Part shown: piece after piece, positions 8,921 through 16,528 of the stretch
How the letters are laid out: the number at the start of each line of letters is the position of its first letter
How positions within the stretch are numbered: the first letter of the stretch is position 1
DNA from: Flavobacteriales bacterium
Lineage (GTDB): Bacteria; Bacteroidota; Bacteroidia; Flavobacteriales_D; Parvicellaceae
Length of the DNA stretch: 64,000 bases
Reading direction: 5' to 3'
NCBI GenBank assembly: GCA_025210295.1
Contig: JAOASC010000047.1
Coordinates: 1 to 64,000, forward strand
Translations under genes and position numbers: made by a program
The notes under the pieces: model-generated
Told to the model about the DNA's origin: nothing
What the model saw: the letters and a program-made list of their open reading frames with translations, nothing else
Databases searched by the model: none

Positions 8921-8928
8921 CAAAGTTA
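8921..8928 (-). promoter_or_regulatory. -7 box (TAACTTTG) of small-RNA copy B
   Basis: Exact TAnnTTTG match on the minus strand, 5-7 nt before the conserved TGGGGTAG start of the unit. No clear -33 TTTG is visible; the region upstream is a T-rich run. Confidence 0.55.
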
Positions 8929-8984
8929 TAAAAGAAATGTAGTTTTCTAAAAAAAACTATGCTTATAACACTATTTTAACACTT

Positions 8985-10160
8985 TTAATTAATTACACCA
9001 CTGCCGATTAATTCTTCTCCTTGATACCAAGCCACAAACTGTCCAGCAGCAACTCCTCTTTGCATTTCTTCAAACTCAATATACAATCCATCTTCTTTTT
9101 GGTGCAACGTATAGTTAGAAAGCGCTTGTCTGTATCTAATTCTTCCAGAATAAGCAATGCTTTGGCCAGGCGTTAACTTAAGATCTTCCCTTACCCAATG
9201 TATATCTTCATTGAGGACTTTTAATCCTTTTCTATACAACCCTTTATGGTTTGTTCCTTGACCAACATACACATGGTTCAATTGCGTATCAGTACCTATT
9301 ACAAATAGTGGCTCTTTCATTCCTCCTACAGCTAAACCTTTTCTTTGTCCCTCTGTAAAATAATGTGCTCCCTGATGTTCTCCAACAATTTTCCCTACTC
9401 CTTTTTTTAAGTTATAGGGTGCTGCAATCGTAACTAAATCATCGTTGGTGTAATCGAACACAACATCTTCATTATCTAACTCTATTATTTTTCCTGTTTT
9501 AGGTTTTAACTGTTGTTGTAAAAATACAGGCAGTTTTACTTTTCCTATAAAACATAATCCTTGTGAATCTTTTTTATTGGCAGTACTTAACCCAATTTGG
9601 TTGGCAATTGCTCTAACTTCTGGTTTTTCTAGGTGTCCTATAGGAAATAAAGCTTTACTTAACTGTTCTTGACTTAGTTGACATAAAAAATAACTTTGGT
9701 CCTTATTGTTATCTTTCCCCGCTAAAAGTCGATATACTTTTTTTCCTTCTATTTCAAGCTCTTCCTTTCTACAATAATGTCCAGTTGCGACATAATCAGC
9801 ACCTAGTTCTAGTGCTTTTTCCAGGAAAATATCAAATTTAACTTCTCTATTACAAAGTACATCTGGATTAGGTGTTCTACCAGCTTGATATTCAGAAAAC
9901 ATATAGTCGACTATTCTTTCTTTGTATTCTTTACTGAAATCAATTACCTGAAATGGAATTCCCAAAGACTCAGCAACTTGTAAAGCATCATTACTATCAT
10001 CTATCCAAGGGCATTCATCGTGCTCTATCACCGAATCATCATGCCAATTACGCATGAACATTCCGATGACTTCATAGCCTTGCTCTTTTAATAAATATGC
10101 TGTTACACTAGAATCTACACCTCCAGACAACCCTACAACAACTCTTTTACCTTTACTCAT
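8985..10160 (-). CDS. mnmA: tRNA-specific 2-thiouridylase MnmA
   Basis: Adds sulfur to position 2 of wobble uridine 34 in tRNA-Lys, Glu and Gln, with ATP activation. The N-terminal PP-loop GLSGGVDSS is intact, and both catalytic cysteines are present (LCNREVKFD and GLCFIGKV). The C-terminal beta-barrel region ends with [19 protein letters not shown]. The ATG at 10160 ([10 protein letters not shown]) is chosen over an in-frame upstream codon at 10277 because it gives the normal ~391 residues and because a TACCTTTG -7 box at 10180-10187 leaves a leader of only about 14 nt. A second U34-pathway gene, mnmD, lies at 22179-22847. Confidence 0.96.
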   Translation of the reverse strand: MSKGKRVVVGLSGGVDSSVTAYLLKEQGYEVIGMFMRNWHDDSVIEHDECPWIDDSNDALQVAESLGIPFQVIDFSKEYKERIVDYMFSEYQAGRTPNPDVLCNREVKFDIFLEKALELGADYVATGHYCRKEELEIEGKKVYRLLAGKDNNKDQSYFLCQLSQEQLSKALFPIGHLEKPEVRAIANQIGLSTANKKDSQGLCFIGKVKLPVFLQQQLKPKTGKIIELDNEDVVFDYTNDDLVTIAAPYNLKKGVGKIVGEHQGAHYFTEGQRKGLAVGGMKEPLFVIGTDTQLNHVYVGQGTNHKGLYRKGLKVLNEDIHWVREDLKLTPGQSIAYSGRIRYRQALSNYTLHQKEDGLYIEFEEMQRGVAAGQFVAWYQGEELIGSGVIN

Positions 10161-10179
10161 TCCTATAAAATTAATAGTA

Positions 10180-10187
10180 CAAAGGTA
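10180..10187 (-). promoter_or_regulatory. -7 box (TACCTTTG) of mnmA; fixes the start codon
   Basis: Exact TAnnTTTG match 20 nt before the ATG at 10160. An upstream start at 10277 would lie outside the transcript from this promoter. Confidence 0.65.
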
Positions 10188-10278
10188 AGTATTCCTTTTA
10201 AACATAAATTCGCTTCCGATAAATAATCCAACGACAGATTTGATCAATAAAAAATTAGAATTAATTGAAATAATCATT

Positions 10279-10286
10279 TATTTTTG
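10279..10286 (+). promoter_or_regulatory. -7 box (TATTTTTG) for the sensor kinase gene
   Basis: Exact TAnnTTTG match 29 bp before the ATG at 10315, divergent from the mnmA promoter. Confidence 0.55.
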
Positions 10287-10314
10287 AAAAACGACGGATA
10301 ATTGATGCTATAGA

Positions 10315-11529
10315 ATGAGGACTTTTAGAAAAATATTTCACCCCCCTAATACGGTTTACACCACTTTTTATGAAAAGTACAAGTTTAATTTGGTGTGGAA
10401 AATATTTTCTATCCTTACTCCTTTTTTCTTCATCCTTTCTTCTGTCCATTTTTTATTAGGGGGCAAAAGCTTTAAAACTACGGCATTGGCTTTTCTAATG
10501 TCGCTATTAGTGCTTATTTCCTTAAAATTTTCTAAAAAATACAACATTTCAGTAATTGCTGTATTTATTATTGGAACGGCCATTAATCAATATACGATGT
10601 ATACGGCATTAAACGTGGAAAGGATTGTTGATTTGTTGTGGATGCTTTCTGTCTCTGTATTTGTCTTTTATATGTTTGGTTCACGTTACGGAATTGGCAG
10701 TATGGCGATTAACTTTGTAGGGTTAATTGGAGCAATACTCTATGTCCCTAAAGAAGTCATTATCGAAACCATTCAAAATCAAACATTAAATGTTGAACTC
10801 GCTCATATTATAAACATTATTGTTTCTACGGTTATTACGGGGTATTTTATCAAAAAAATAATTGAATACTCTAATTATAATGAAGAAAAACTAAAAGAAG
10901 CTAACATTGATCTATTGCAACAACGCGATGAAAAAATTGTAATGCTTCAGGAGATTCATCATAGAGTAAAAAACAACCTTCAAATTGTTTCCAGCCTTTT
11001 AAGACTACAATCAAGCCAATTGGATAATGAGGAGATGGTTACTCAATTTAGAGAGGCCATTAATCGAGTTTCTTCAATGGCTTTGATTCATGAAAAAATG
11101 TATCAAACGGATGATTTATCTAATGTAGACATTAAAAACTACCTTAATTCTTTAATTAAAGATATTATACGAACCTATTCATTTAAATCGCATATTAGCA
11201 TAGATATTCAATCTAATATTTATAATTTTAGCTTAGATAGTTTAGTCCCTCTAGCGTTAATTTTTAACGAGTTAATTACAAACTCAATTAAACATGCTTT
11301 TAATGAAAGTTCAGATGGAAAAATCACCATATTAATCCAAAAAGAATCTGAAAGTAAAACAACAATTACCTACAAAGACAATGGTCAAGGTTTTAATGAA
11401 ATTCCTACTGAAAATTTTGGTTCTGTGCTTATTGAAACATTTTCAGAGCAATTAGATGGAGAATATTCAATTAAAGATACTAAAGGTATTGGGGTGGAGT
11501 ATTATTTTGTTTTTAAAAACCTAAAATAA
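10315..11529 (+). CDS. Membrane sensor histidine kinase (HisKA_2 type)
   Basis: A 404-residue kinase with about six membrane helices in the first 182 residues (roughly 30-50, 57-72, 79-97, 105-121, 127-145, 165-182) and no obvious periplasmic sensor domain, so the signal is probably membrane-borne. A short coiled linker leads to the HisKA_2 phosphoacceptor motif EIHHRVKNNLQ with H216 as the likely site. The ATPase domain has its N box at NELITNSIKHAF and G1 at DNGQGF. Such kinases usually pass phosphate to LuxR-like or unusual regulators; none is adjacent. The stop overlaps the PAP2 start by one base (TAATG), suggesting translational coupling and a link to envelope lipids. Confidence 0.88.
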   Translation: MRTFRKIFHPPNTVYTTFYEKYKFNLVWKIFSILTPFFFILSSVHFLLGGKSFKTTALAFLMSLLVLISLKFSKKYNISVIAVFIIGTAINQYTMYTALNVERIVDLLWMLSVSVFVFYMFGSRYGIGSMAINFVGLIGAILYVPKEVIIETIQNQTLNVELAHIINIIVSTVITGYFIKKIIEYSNYNEEKLKEANIDLLQQRDEKIVMLQEIHHRVKNNLQIVSSLLRLQSSQLDNEEMVTQFREAINRVSSMALIHEKMYQTDDLSNVDIKNYLNSLIKDIIRTYSFKSHISIDIQSNIYNFSLDSLVPLALIFNELITNSIKHAFNESSDGKITILIQKESESKTTITYKDNGQGFNEIPTENFGSVLIETFSEQLDGEYSIKDTKGIGVEYYFVFKNLK

Positions 11530-12212
11530 TGACTAGAATATTTCTTTCATTTCTTTTCATTACCTCCGCCTGTTTATTATTCAGCCAAACAGATTCAACA
11601 GTTTCCAAATTCACTAAGATAAAACCATACATTGTGCCCAGTTTTCTAATTTCTGGAGGAGTATACATCCATCATACATCCGGTCAACTTAGTCGATATA
11701 ACCTTCAACAAAAAATACTGACACGATATCCTAACTCTCAAACGCATTTAGACGATTATTTACCTTTTATTCCAATTGGACAAATGTATTTGGGGAAAGC
11801 ACTTGGAATGAAAAGTAAAAACAATTATTTTAACCAAAGTAAACAATTATTTTTTTCTCAATTCTTTACTTCTATCCTAACCCACACTTTAAAACGTACC
11901 ACTCAAGTTACACGACCAGATCAAACCCCTCATGCTTTTCCTTCTGGACATACCTCTATGGCTTTTTCTTCTGCCTCAACGTTATTTTATGAATACAAAA
12001 CACATCATCCTGTTTATGCCTATTCAGGCTTTATTTTTGCAAGTGCTACTGGTGGACTAAGAGTATTGAATAATCGACATTGGGTTTCTGATGTATTGGT
12101 TGGCGCAGGTATAGCGATATTAACGACTCATTTAGTCTATCATTTTGAGCCTTTAAAAAATTGGAACCCTTTTAATAAAAATAACAATACATCAACTAGA
12201 AACTTTTATTAA
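11529..12212 (+). CDS. PAP2-superfamily phosphatase, exported
   Basis: A 227-residue phosphatase with an N-terminal signal segment (to about residue 20, LLFSQ). All three acid-phosphatase motifs are present: KRTTQVTRP (122-130), PSGHT (138-142) and R178...H184...D188. Members dephosphorylate phosphatidic acid, undecaprenyl pyrophosphate or lipid A at the outer face of the inner membrane; the exact substrate is not visible. It is coupled by a 1-bp overlap to the upstream sensor kinase, an unusual partner suggesting that expression follows a membrane signal. A nearly perfect stem-loop follows the gene and serves the convergent gene as well. Confidence 0.88.
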   Translation: MTRIFLSFLFITSACLLFSQTDSTVSKFTKIKPYIVPSFLISGGVYIHHTSGQLSRYNLQQKILTRYPNSQTHLDDYLPFIPIGQMYLGKALGMKSKNNYFNQSKQLFFSQFFTSILTHTLKRTTQVTRPDQTPHAFPSGHTSMAFSSASTLFYEYKTHHPVYAYSGFIFASATGGLRVLNNRHWVSDVLVGAGIAILTTHLVYHFEPLKNWNPFNKNNNTSTRNFY

Positions 12213-12234
12213 AAATGCATTGCTAAACAATCAA

Positions 12235-12262
12235 AAAGCCCAAATCTCTTGATTTGAGCTTT
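12235..12262. terminator. Bidirectional terminator between PAP2 and the convergent lipoprotein gene
   Basis: A 12-bp stem with one mismatch (AAAGCCCAAATC at 12235-12246 against GATTTGAGCTTT at 12251-12262) and a 4-nt loop. A-rich sequence before and short T-rich sequence after make it usable from both sides. Confidence 0.7.
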
Positions 12263-12282
12263 GAAAAACGATGTTTGATTTA

Positions 12283-13458
12283 TTATTTTTCGTTTCCTAT
12301 TTCCAGTAAGATTTCTGCAAGCTTTTCAGGCTGAGAAAAATTTGGTGTATGACTAGAATTTAGTGTATACGATTTCTTTACTTTTCCTTTATACATTGCT
12401 TGTTGTACACTAATTGGTATTGCTCTATCTTCGGTACACTCAATATAATACTTAGGTATTTTTCCAAAGTTTTCTGCTGTAATTTCCAATTCATACATCA
12501 ATGGAGTCACTGGCTCTGGGACTATATACGATTTAGCTTTATTAAATGCTTCTTCTGAAATATCATGAGCAAAGGCATTTTGAATTTCATCTTCTTTAAC
12601 TAATCCATATTTTTGATCTTCTGATAAATAAAAGTTTTCTACAGCCAAAGAGCCCTCTACCCCTTGTACTGCTTTGAAAAACGAACCTCCATTTGGCAAT
12701 AGAAAAGCCGTTAAATAAACTAAACTTTTGACTTTATTCGGCCTTAACTCTGCTACTCTACTGACAGTAATACCATTAAAACTATGACCTACTAAAATAA
12801 CAGGTTCTTCTTGATTGTCAATAATATTAATAATTGTATTCACATAATCATCCATAGTAATCGCTTCTGATGGTGTTTGGTCGTTTCCGTGGCCTGGCAA
12901 ATTAGGGGTAAATACCTTGTGTCCATTTTTTATTAAAACTTCCGCAACATTCCCCCATTGCCAGCCTCCTAACCAAGCTGAATGTACCAAAACATACGTT
13001 GCTTTTTGCTTTTGGGCTTTCAATTCTCTATTAACCTCAAAAAAATCTTTGGTAAGCTTCCACTTATCATTTGTTTTCTCCCAGGTTTCATTAATTATCA
13101 AACCACTCCCCACGTTCATACTCCAATCAGCAGAAACAATGGCTTTTGTTGAATTAACAACCCTTACTTTTACATTCGTATATTTTAAATTGGAAGCTCC
13201 AGATTGAATAAAAGGCTCCCAAAATTGGATAATAGCCTCTTGTCCTTTATAAGTCCCATATGGTTTAGCTTCCATAACCGCATCTTTTGCATAAGCCTTT
13301 TTAATTGCTTTAATATTTCCTTTATTAAAATTAGAAATCCATGTTTGACTTGCTTTTAGCACTTCTGCTTCTACCTCTTCTTTGGTTGCATTTTTGCAGC
13401 CTATATTAAACAATAAGCATAATAATGGTGCAATTAATAACTGTTTACTTTTGATCAT
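12283..13458 (-). CDS. Lipoprotein fusing a SnoaL/DUF4440-like domain to an alpha/beta hydrolase
   Basis: The N-terminus is a lipoprotein signal (LLFNIGC, lipidated C21). Residues ~27-145 match the SnoaL/DUF4440 cone fold (ISNFNKGNIKAIKKAYAKDA ... DKWKLTKDFFEV), usually a ligand pocket. Residues ~153-391 are an alpha/beta hydrolase of the esterase/EstC type, starting YVLVHSAWLGGWQW. The likely triad is S226 in GHSFNG, D344 in CTEDRAIP and H370 in NSSHTPNF. It would act as a membrane-tethered esterase outside the cytoplasm. The two domains are normally separate proteins. A TACATTTG -7 box at 13494 overlapped by a perfect inverted repeat suggests tight control. The substrate is unknown. Confidence 0.85.
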   Translation of the reverse strand: MIKSKQLLIAPLLCLLFNIGCKNATKEEVEAEVLKASQTWISNFNKGNIKAIKKAYAKDAVMEAKPYGTYKGQEAIIQFWEPFIQSGASNLKYTNVKVRVVNSTKAIVSADWSMNVGSGLIINETWEKTNDKWKLTKDFFEVNRELKAQKQKATYVLVHSAWLGGWQWGNVAEVLIKNGHKVFTPNLPGHGNDQTPSEAITMDDYVNTIINIIDNQEEPVILVGHSFNGITVSRVAELRPNKVKSLVYLTAFLLPNGGSFFKAVQGVEGSLAVENFYLSEDQKYGLVKEDEIQNAFAHDISEEAFNKAKSYIVPEPVTPLMYELEITAENFGKIPKYYIECTEDRAIPISVQQAMYKGKVKKSYTLNSSHTPNFSQPEKLAEILLEIGNEK

Positions 13459-13470
13459 TTTAGATATGAA

Positions 13471-13498
13471 ATTTGTTAATAATTAATGATTAACAAAT
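13471..13498. promoter_or_regulatory. Perfect inverted repeat overlapping a promoter (candidate operator)
   Basis: ATTTGTTAAT (13471-13480) and ATTAACAAAT (13489-13498) are perfect 10-bp arms around an 8-nt spacer. The right arm overlaps the minus-strand -7 box, and the repeat covers the predicted start of transcription of the lipoprotein gene. This position is typical of a repressor operator, though a 5' mRNA hairpin is also possible. Confidence 0.55.
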
Positions 13499-13501
13499 GT
13501 A
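13494..13501 (-). promoter_or_regulatory. -7 box (TACATTTG) of the SnoaL/hydrolase lipoprotein gene
   Basis: Exact TAnnTTTG match on the minus strand, 35 nt before the ATG at 13458. It shares bases with the inverted repeat at 13471-13498. Confidence 0.6.
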
Positions 13502-13564
13502 AAAGCCCCTAAAATGATTTACCTGTACCTTTTGATACAAGTCTTGAAATTAATTGCTATTAAA

Positions 13565-14974
13565 TTATTTTTTCTGGTATAAATAATAGCGATTTAACTT
13601 CACTTCATCAAGCAATTCAAAGTTTTCTACTTCCTCTTTTTGCTTTGATAAATAGTAATTTTCGCCTACTGTTTCATCAAATGTTAAACTAACTGAATGG
13701 TATCTTGCAAAATACCCCCTCAAGGACCAATCTTGAGAAAGAGATGGAGGAATTGTAATGATGCTCTTGGGTGGTATTACTTCACTTATTTTTTGGATAT
13801 CTTCAATCATTTCTTGGTCTCTCCCTACTCTATTGAATTGAAATGCTGTAATGATTAAACTTACAAACAACAAAAACAAGCTGATCAATTTTACTCCTTT
13901 ATATCGTTTAGTATTTAATTCTAATTGCTCAACTCCTTTTTTCCAAAACGGAACGAGTAATAACCCTAATGCCAACGCGAAAAAAGGATAAGTCGACACA
14001 ATATAAAAATCTCGCTGTTTTAAACTTATAATAATCGGTAAAACTCCACTTAATCCTATAGCAACTAGAAAAAACACTTTCTGTAATCTATTGGTGTCTA
14101 GTTTAATCCATTGCTTTCTGTTCAAGAAAAAAGTTAGCAAAACTAGCCCCAATAAAGGTATTAATTGCTGAAAAAGACTACCAAGGATAAAGTAACGATT
14201 CGAAATTTCTACTTTATTTAAACTGTGTACGACCTGGGCTTGAAAATAATTATTGAGACTGTCTATAGCTTCGGGGACAAAAAGGTATAAAAAACTAAAC
14301 GGCAACAATAACCCTATGAGCATGATAAAAGACAACAAGATTCCTGATTTTATTGAAACTTTATGATCAAAAAGACTAATAAAGAAAATACTTGACAATG
14401 GAAAAAGTCCAACTAATCCCTTGGTTAAAAAAGCCATAAAAATAAAACCTCCTGCAAGTAAACTTAAGCCTAGTTGGCTCATTGTTCCTTTTTGATTTAC
14501 TGCTAATAAAGCACTATAAAAAGATAATAATACAAAAAGCGTCATTGTATTTTCCAACATATTATTAGCAACAGCCCAACCAACTACACCAATGATTGAG
14601 TGCAATAACAGAGGGATCCAGAAGAATTTTCGATGCGGTCTGTCGACTAACTTTAGCCATATCTTCACTAACAGGTAACTAGAAGCTATAAATAACGTTA
14701 ATGAATAGAGGTGTTCAACATGAATATGATCTCCAAAAATGCTATAAAACAATGCTTGCATTCCCATTGCCAAAGGTGGATGCCCATGAAAATGCTGGTT
14801 GTATGTTTCTGTATAAAATAAATCCCAGAAAGTACCCTCTCCAAAAGCCAAATTTCGACTAATTGTGGAATAGAAAAGTCCATCCATAAACATCCCCTCA
14901 GAGAAAAGAGCTGGGGCATTTATTCCTAAGAATAATGCAATAACAATAAGCAGATAAGGCCAACTTTGTTTCAT
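13565..14974 (-). CDS. Membrane glycosyltransferase of the GT39/ArnT-like family
   Basis: A 469-residue integral membrane protein with about ten or more hydrophobic helices and the GT-C layout. The first periplasmic loop carries the catalytic acidic motif (MFMDGLFYSTI, D at about 31) and the HFHGHPPLAMG segment typical of the ArnT/PMT group. Such enzymes move a sugar from a polyprenyl-phosphate donor to lipid A, protein or another acceptor on the periplasmic side. It begins 3 bp after the WbqC-like gene, so the two are co-transcribed, which suggests cell-surface glycan work. Donor and acceptor cannot be read from the sequence. Confidence 0.82.
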   Translation of the reverse strand: MKQSWPYLLIVIALFLGINAPALFSEGMFMDGLFYSTISRNLAFGEGTFWDLFYTETYNQHFHGHPPLAMGMQALFYSIFGDHIHVEHLYSLTLFIASSYLLVKIWLKLVDRPHRKFFWIPLLLHSIIGVVGWAVANNMLENTMTLFVLLSFYSALLAVNQKGTMSQLGLSLLAGGFIFMAFLTKGLVGLFPLSSIFFISLFDHKVSIKSGILLSFIMLIGLLLPFSFLYLFVPEAIDSLNNYFQAQVVHSLNKVEISNRYFILGSLFQQLIPLLGLVLLTFFLNRKQWIKLDTNRLQKVFFLVAIGLSGVLPIIISLKQRDFYIVSTYPFFALALGLLLVPFWKKGVEQLELNTKRYKGVKLISLFLLFVSLIITAFQFNRVGRDQEMIEDIQKISEVIPPKSIITIPPSLSQDWSLRGYFARYHSVSLTFDETVGENYYLSKQKEEVENFELLDEVKLNRYYLYQKK

Positions 14975-14977
14975 AGG

Positions 14978-15577
14978 TTACCCTAAAAAATTAATAGCAT
15001 TTGGCCCTTCATTAAATAATAAATCTAAAATACTGAGGTTGGGGATAAAACCATTTCTATCGGAAAAAACCTGAGTGTATTCTTCTTCTTGATAATTTGA
15101 AGTTGCTTCTTTTTTAGGATGTATTAAATCACGAAAATCATTAGTTGCTATTTTTTGATAACTTTCTGTTTTTAAAAATTGACTATCAAGATCTAATAGC
15201 TCAACAATTTTATTTTGAATCGCCTCGTTAAACTCTACTAATACTTCATACTTTTCTTCATAAAAAGGTAAAATTTCATCTTCATAATATTCAAAATAAG
15301 GAGAAGAACGATAAGCTGATTGAATAGAGCGCCAATGTAGGTTTTGCCAACGTTGAGAATTATCAATTTTAACAGCCTCCATTTTCGTTCTAATTCCTCT
15401 TTTAGCTAAAGGAATAATTAAGTTTAAAGCTCCATTTGCCCCATGTATTACACTTCGATTTCGATAAGATTGCTTTTGAAAATGCTCTTTAACATCTATA
15501 ATGATCTCTGGGTTTTGATTAATGATGGTATAGTAATCTATATTTCCCAAATAAACTGAACTTAGTGTAATACTCAT
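14978..15577 (-). CDS. WbqC-like family protein
   Basis: WbqC-like proteins are encoded in polysaccharide and O-antigen loci and in many Bacteroidota genomes; their biochemical role is not firmly established. The family hallmarks are visible: the early YLGNIDYY, the QSYRNRSVIHGANGALNLI segment, then the RWQNLHWRSIQSAYRSSPYF core. The ATG at 15577 (MSITLSSVYLG) is preferred over an in-frame start at 15610 because a TATTTTTG -7 box at 15597-15604 would exclude the longer form, and because the family begins directly at this strand. It is followed 3 bp later by the GT39 transferase. Confidence 0.82.
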   Translation of the reverse strand: MSITLSSVYLGNIDYYTIINQNPEIIIDVKEHFQKQSYRNRSVIHGANGALNLIIPLAKRGIRTKMEAVKIDNSQRWQNLHWRSIQSAYRSSPYFEYYEDEILPFYEEKYEVLVEFNEAIQNKIVELLDLDSQFLKTESYQKIATNDFRDLIHPKKEATSNYQEEEYTQVFSDRNGFIPNLSILDLLFNEGPNAINFLG

Positions 15578-15596
15578 GGTTAAAATTTTAGAAAGG

Positions 15597-15604
15597 CAAA
15601 AATA
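15597..15604 (-). promoter_or_regulatory. -7 box (TATTTTTG) of the WbqC-GT39 pair
   Basis: Exact TAnnTTTG match 20 nt before the ATG at 15577, just after the stop of the upstream hydrolase. Confidence 0.6.
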
Positions 15605-15610
15605 CAACAA

Positions 15611-16438
15611 TTAAATAAAATCTATTGTTTCATTGACTATAGTTTGTAAATGATTGGGTAAAGCTATTTCTTTCCATGGATGTTTGCTACCAAAAGTATG
15701 GTTTCCCCCTTTAACAAGCTTTAATACAGCTTTAGGATTCCATAATTTTAAAGCCTCTGCCTCTTTAATTGAAACGGCTTCATCTTGATCTCCATGAATA
15801 ATCAGTTGTGGTTTATTAAGCTGTTTAATCGCCCCTTTAATGGTTAACCGCTGCTCATTCTCAACAAAATCTGTATAAAAAGAGAAAAAATGAGGCATAT
15901 CTTGTTTCGTTCTTCCATTTTTGACATAAAAAACGCCTTGGTCTTTCCATGCTTCAAACTTTTCTTTTTTAGGAAAGCGCTTTTTATAATCTGAAACACC
16001 TGCCCAAGTTACTAACTTTCTTACGGCCTTGTGCTCTTTTGCCACAATAGAAACAATCCCTCCTCCTCTACTATGTCCAATTAAAGTTATCGAATCTTTT
16101 AAAATTGGCAAACCATTATTGGCTTGAGCCCAGTTAATTACAGTATGTAAGTCCTCAACTTCTTTGGTATAGGTGTTTTCTCCAAAAGCTTGTAAATCTG
16201 GGAAGTCTATTGGTTGTGCTAAAGTTCCCCCATTATGAGAAAAATTGAACTTTAAAAATACAAAACCAGCTTGTACAAATGCTTCTGCAACTAAATTCCA
16301 AGCCCCCCAATCTTTGTAGCCTTTATAACCATGACAAAAGATGACCAATGGTTTATCTTTATCATTGTCTTTATAACTGATATCGGCTAAGATATCTCGT
16401 TCTCTCTTGGTAGGTATAATTAGTTGCTTTTTATTCAT
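15611..16438 (-). CDS. Alpha/beta hydrolase (dienelactone hydrolase-like), cytoplasmic
   Basis: A 275-residue serine hydrolase with no signal peptide. The oxyanion segment is IFCHGYKGYKDWGAW, the nucleophile S123 lies in GHSRGGG, the acid is D219 in HGDQDEAV, and the histidine is H247 in GGNHTFG. The fold resembles the dienelactone hydrolase/YheT-like group that includes many esterases and acyl-peptide hydrolases; no specific substrate can be assigned. It lies between the GT9 gene (90 bp upstream) and WbqC on the same strand, but WbqC has its own promoter. Context with surface-glycan genes could mean deacylation of a glycan or lipid, which is speculation. Confidence 0.82.
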   Translation of the reverse strand: MNKKQLIIPTKRERDILADISYKDNDKDKPLVIFCHGYKGYKDWGAWNLVAEAFVQAGFVFLKFNFSHNGGTLAQPIDFPDLQAFGENTYTKEVEDLHTVINWAQANNGLPILKDSITLIGHSRGGGIVSIVAKEHKAVRKLVTWAGVSDYKKRFPKKEKFEAWKDQGVFYVKNGRTKQDMPHFFSFYTDFVENEQRLTIKGAIKQLNKPQLIIHGDQDEAVSIKEAEALKLWNPKAVLKLVKGGNHTFGSKHPWKEIALPNHLQTIVNETIDFI

Positions 16439-16528
16439 TTTTTTTAATTGTGTAATAAGGGATTGGATGGAGTTTTCATTCTGTTTTATGCTGATTACGT
16501 TTTTCTTTGTCCTATTCTAATCAGCCAA

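Larger units (their letters stand above)
8662..8928 (-). repeat. Two tandem copies of a ~75-bp unit (183-bp period) in the gene-free region between the Nudix gene and mnmA
   Basis: This is the only stretch over 300 bp without a protein gene (8624-8984). It holds two near-identical units at 8662-8749 and 8845-8928, including their upstream TAnnTTTG boxes. The rest is AT-rich spacer with no other recognisable element. Each unit is described separately as a candidate small RNA. No insertion-sequence ends or transposase are present. Confidence 0.85.

Noticed and set aside
10161-10277. Upstream in-frame extension of mnmA
   Set aside because: The added residues have no homology-like character, would make the protein too long, and start before the -7 box at 10180-10187.
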